Positions 5,758 through 6,777 of a DNA stretch of 6,777 bases are shown in pieces (within the stretch, counting starts at the first letter, position 1; every line of letters begins with the position of its first letter). Position numbers and translations under genes: made by a program. This DNA comes from Muribaculaceae bacterium. Its GTDB lineage: Bacteria > Bacteroidota > Bacteroidia > Bacteroidales > Muribaculaceae. The notes beneath the pieces were generated by a model. It was not told where the DNA came from. It worked only from the letters and a program-made list of their open reading frames with translations, and did not search any database. The stretch covers positions 1-6,777 of the forward strand of contig VSPW01000106.1 in NCBI GenBank assembly GCA_009775535.1. Direction: 5' to 3'.

Positions 5758-6777
5758 ACCGAGAATTATACAGCCCGTTGATTTTCGGGCATTCACGCCC
5801 CGGACGCCGGGGATATTCACTTCCGCGCAACAGGTTTGACGGAGGCCTTGACTGCATTCCCCAAGGGCTTATGCGCCAGGCGCCGCTTGGGTTGCCGGAA
5901 GTGGACGAACCTACGGTGGTACGCCACTACACCAACCAGAGCACAAATAATTTCGGCGTTGACACAGGGTTTTACCCACTTGGGTCATGCACCATGAAGT
6001 ACAACCCGAAGATTAACGATGAAATGGCATCGTCGCCGGTGACTGCCGCCCTTCATCCCTACCAGCCGGCGTCAACGGTGCAAGGTGCGCTGGAGGCATA
6101 TCATATGCTCCAGTCGGCGCTGTGTGAGATAGGCGGCATGGCCGAATTCACCCTTAACCCGTTTGCCGGGGCTCATGGCGAGCTCACAGGCCTGATGGTC
6201 ATACATGCCTACCATGACTCCCGTGGGGATTTCGCGCGTGACAAGGTCCTAGTCCCGGATTCTGCCCATGGCACCAACCCGGCATCGGCTGTTGTGGCCG
6301 GATATAAGGTGGTGGAAGTAGGGAGCATGCCGGACGGCACTGTTGATGTCGATGACCTGCGGTCCAAGCTTGACAACACCGTTGCCGCTGTGATGATGAC
6401 AAATCCCAACACTGTGGGGATGTTTGAGAAACGGATTCCCGAAATAGCCGATGCCGTACATGCCGTAGGGGCATTGATGTATTACGATGGCGCTAACCTG
6501 AACCCGATGCTGGGCGTGGCGCGTCCCGGCGACATGGGTTTCGATGTCATGCATATCAACCTGCATAAGACATTCTCCACCCCCCACGGCGGAGGAGGGC
6601 CAGGTTCAGGGCCTGTCGGAGTGCGTGACGGTTTGCAGCAGTTCCTTCCTGTGCCGCGCGTGGTCAGGGACGGTGACGGAAGCTACAGTGTGCTCACTTC
6701 AACCCCGGAGGCCCTGGGGTCGGTGTCGGCATGGCTGGGGAACTTTACAGTCGGGTTGAAGGCCCTTGCCTATATCC
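5754..6777 (+). CDS. gcvPB: Glycine dehydrogenase (decarboxylating) subunit 2, GcvPB (3' end missing)
   Basis: Beta, PLP-carrying half of the split P protein. The reading frame is open from its ATG to the window edge, giving 341 residues of an expected 480 or so, so the C-terminus lies outside. The N-terminus has the typical SRPGRRGYSLP (14-24). Then come RHYTNQSTNNFGVDTGFYPL (57-76), GSCTMKYNPK (77-86), FAGAHGELTGL (137-147), DSAHGTNPAS (169-178) and YDGANLN (244-250). The Schiff-base motif is NLHKTFSTPHGGGGPGSGP (269-287), in which K272 should bind pyridoxal phosphate. All expected active-site segments up to the break are intact. The start overlaps the gcvPA stop by four bases, indicating translational coupling of the heterodimer. 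No dihydrolipoyl dehydrogenase gene is seen before the window ends. Confidence 0.96.
   Translation, partial: MNRELYSPLIFGHSRPGRRGYSLPRNRFDGGLDCIPQGLMRQAPLGLPEVDEPTVVRHYTNQSTNNFGVDTGFYPLGSCTMKYNPKINDEMASSPVTAALHPYQPASTVQGALEAYHMLQSALCEIGGMAEFTLNPFAGAHGELTGLMVIHAYHDSRGDFARDKVLVPDSAHGTNPASAVVAGYKVVEVGSMPDGTVDVDDLRSKLDNTVAAVMMTNPNTVGMFEKRIPEIADAVHAVGALMYYDGANLNPMLGVARPGDMGFDVMHINLHKTFSTPHGGGGPGSGPVGVRDGLQQFLPVPRVVRDGDGSYSVLTSTPEALGSVSAWLGNFTVGLKALAYI

Noticed and set aside
4966..5820. Long minus-strand open frame (284 codons) across gcvPA and the start of gcvPB
   Set aside because: Fully antisense to conserved GcvP sequence, with a low-complexity His/Cys/Arg-rich translation typical of shadow frames.
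1..6777. Mobile element, CRISPR array, tRNA/rRNA, phage or defence genes
   Set aside because: No transposase, integrase, spaced repeats, RNA-gene sequence or defence domain was seen. The window is filled by housekeeping and metabolic genes.

Overview
The window reads as a compact, gene-dense chromosomal segment with every gene on the + strand. It probably comes from a member of the Bacteroidota (Bacteroidales-like). The main clue is the only sizeable intergenic gap: it carries TAAATTTG, an exact match to the Bacteroidota -7 promoter consensus TAnnTTTG, with a TTTA 20 bases upstream in place of the -33 TTTG. Clear Shine-Dalgarno sequences are also missing before the starts. Base composition is moderately GC-rich by eye, yet ATA is a common isoleucine codon. 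No finer taxonomic placement is supported.

Region 1 (33-1758) is a tight three-gene unit: nth (endonuclease III, DNA repair), a UPF0126/TRIC-type membrane protein of the PF03458 family (now generally described as glycine transporters), and a small GtrA-family membrane protein. The junctions are a 2-base gap and a 4-base ATGA overlap, so the three are probably co-transcribed and translationally coupled. Bases 1-32 are too short to assign; they hold a TTATAAG direct repeat and no clear promoter.

Region 2 (1759-1874) is a 116-base intergenic segment. It contains weak hairpins that could end the first transcript, a 10-base perfect palindrome, and the Bacteroidota-type promoter for the downstream operon. 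No glycine riboswitch is visible.

Region 3 (1875-6777, running off the end) is a glycine cleavage operon in the order lplA-gcvT-gcvH-gcvPA-gcvPB. GcvP (here two polypeptides, PA and PB) decarboxylates glycine and passes the aminomethyl group to the lipoyl arm of GcvH. GcvT releases ammonia and forms 5,10-methylene-tetrahydrofolate. The lipoate-protein ligase at the head of the operon would charge the GcvH lysine with lipoate. The fourth component, the L protein (dihydrolipoyl dehydrogenase), is not in the window. It may lie downstream or be shared with other complexes.

Nothing here is an undescribed system. The most interesting points are contextual: a putative glycine transporter beside the glycine-cleavage operon, a lipoate ligase as the operon's first gene, a split GcvP in a Bacteroidota-like setting, and a GcvT with an atypical C-terminal segment.
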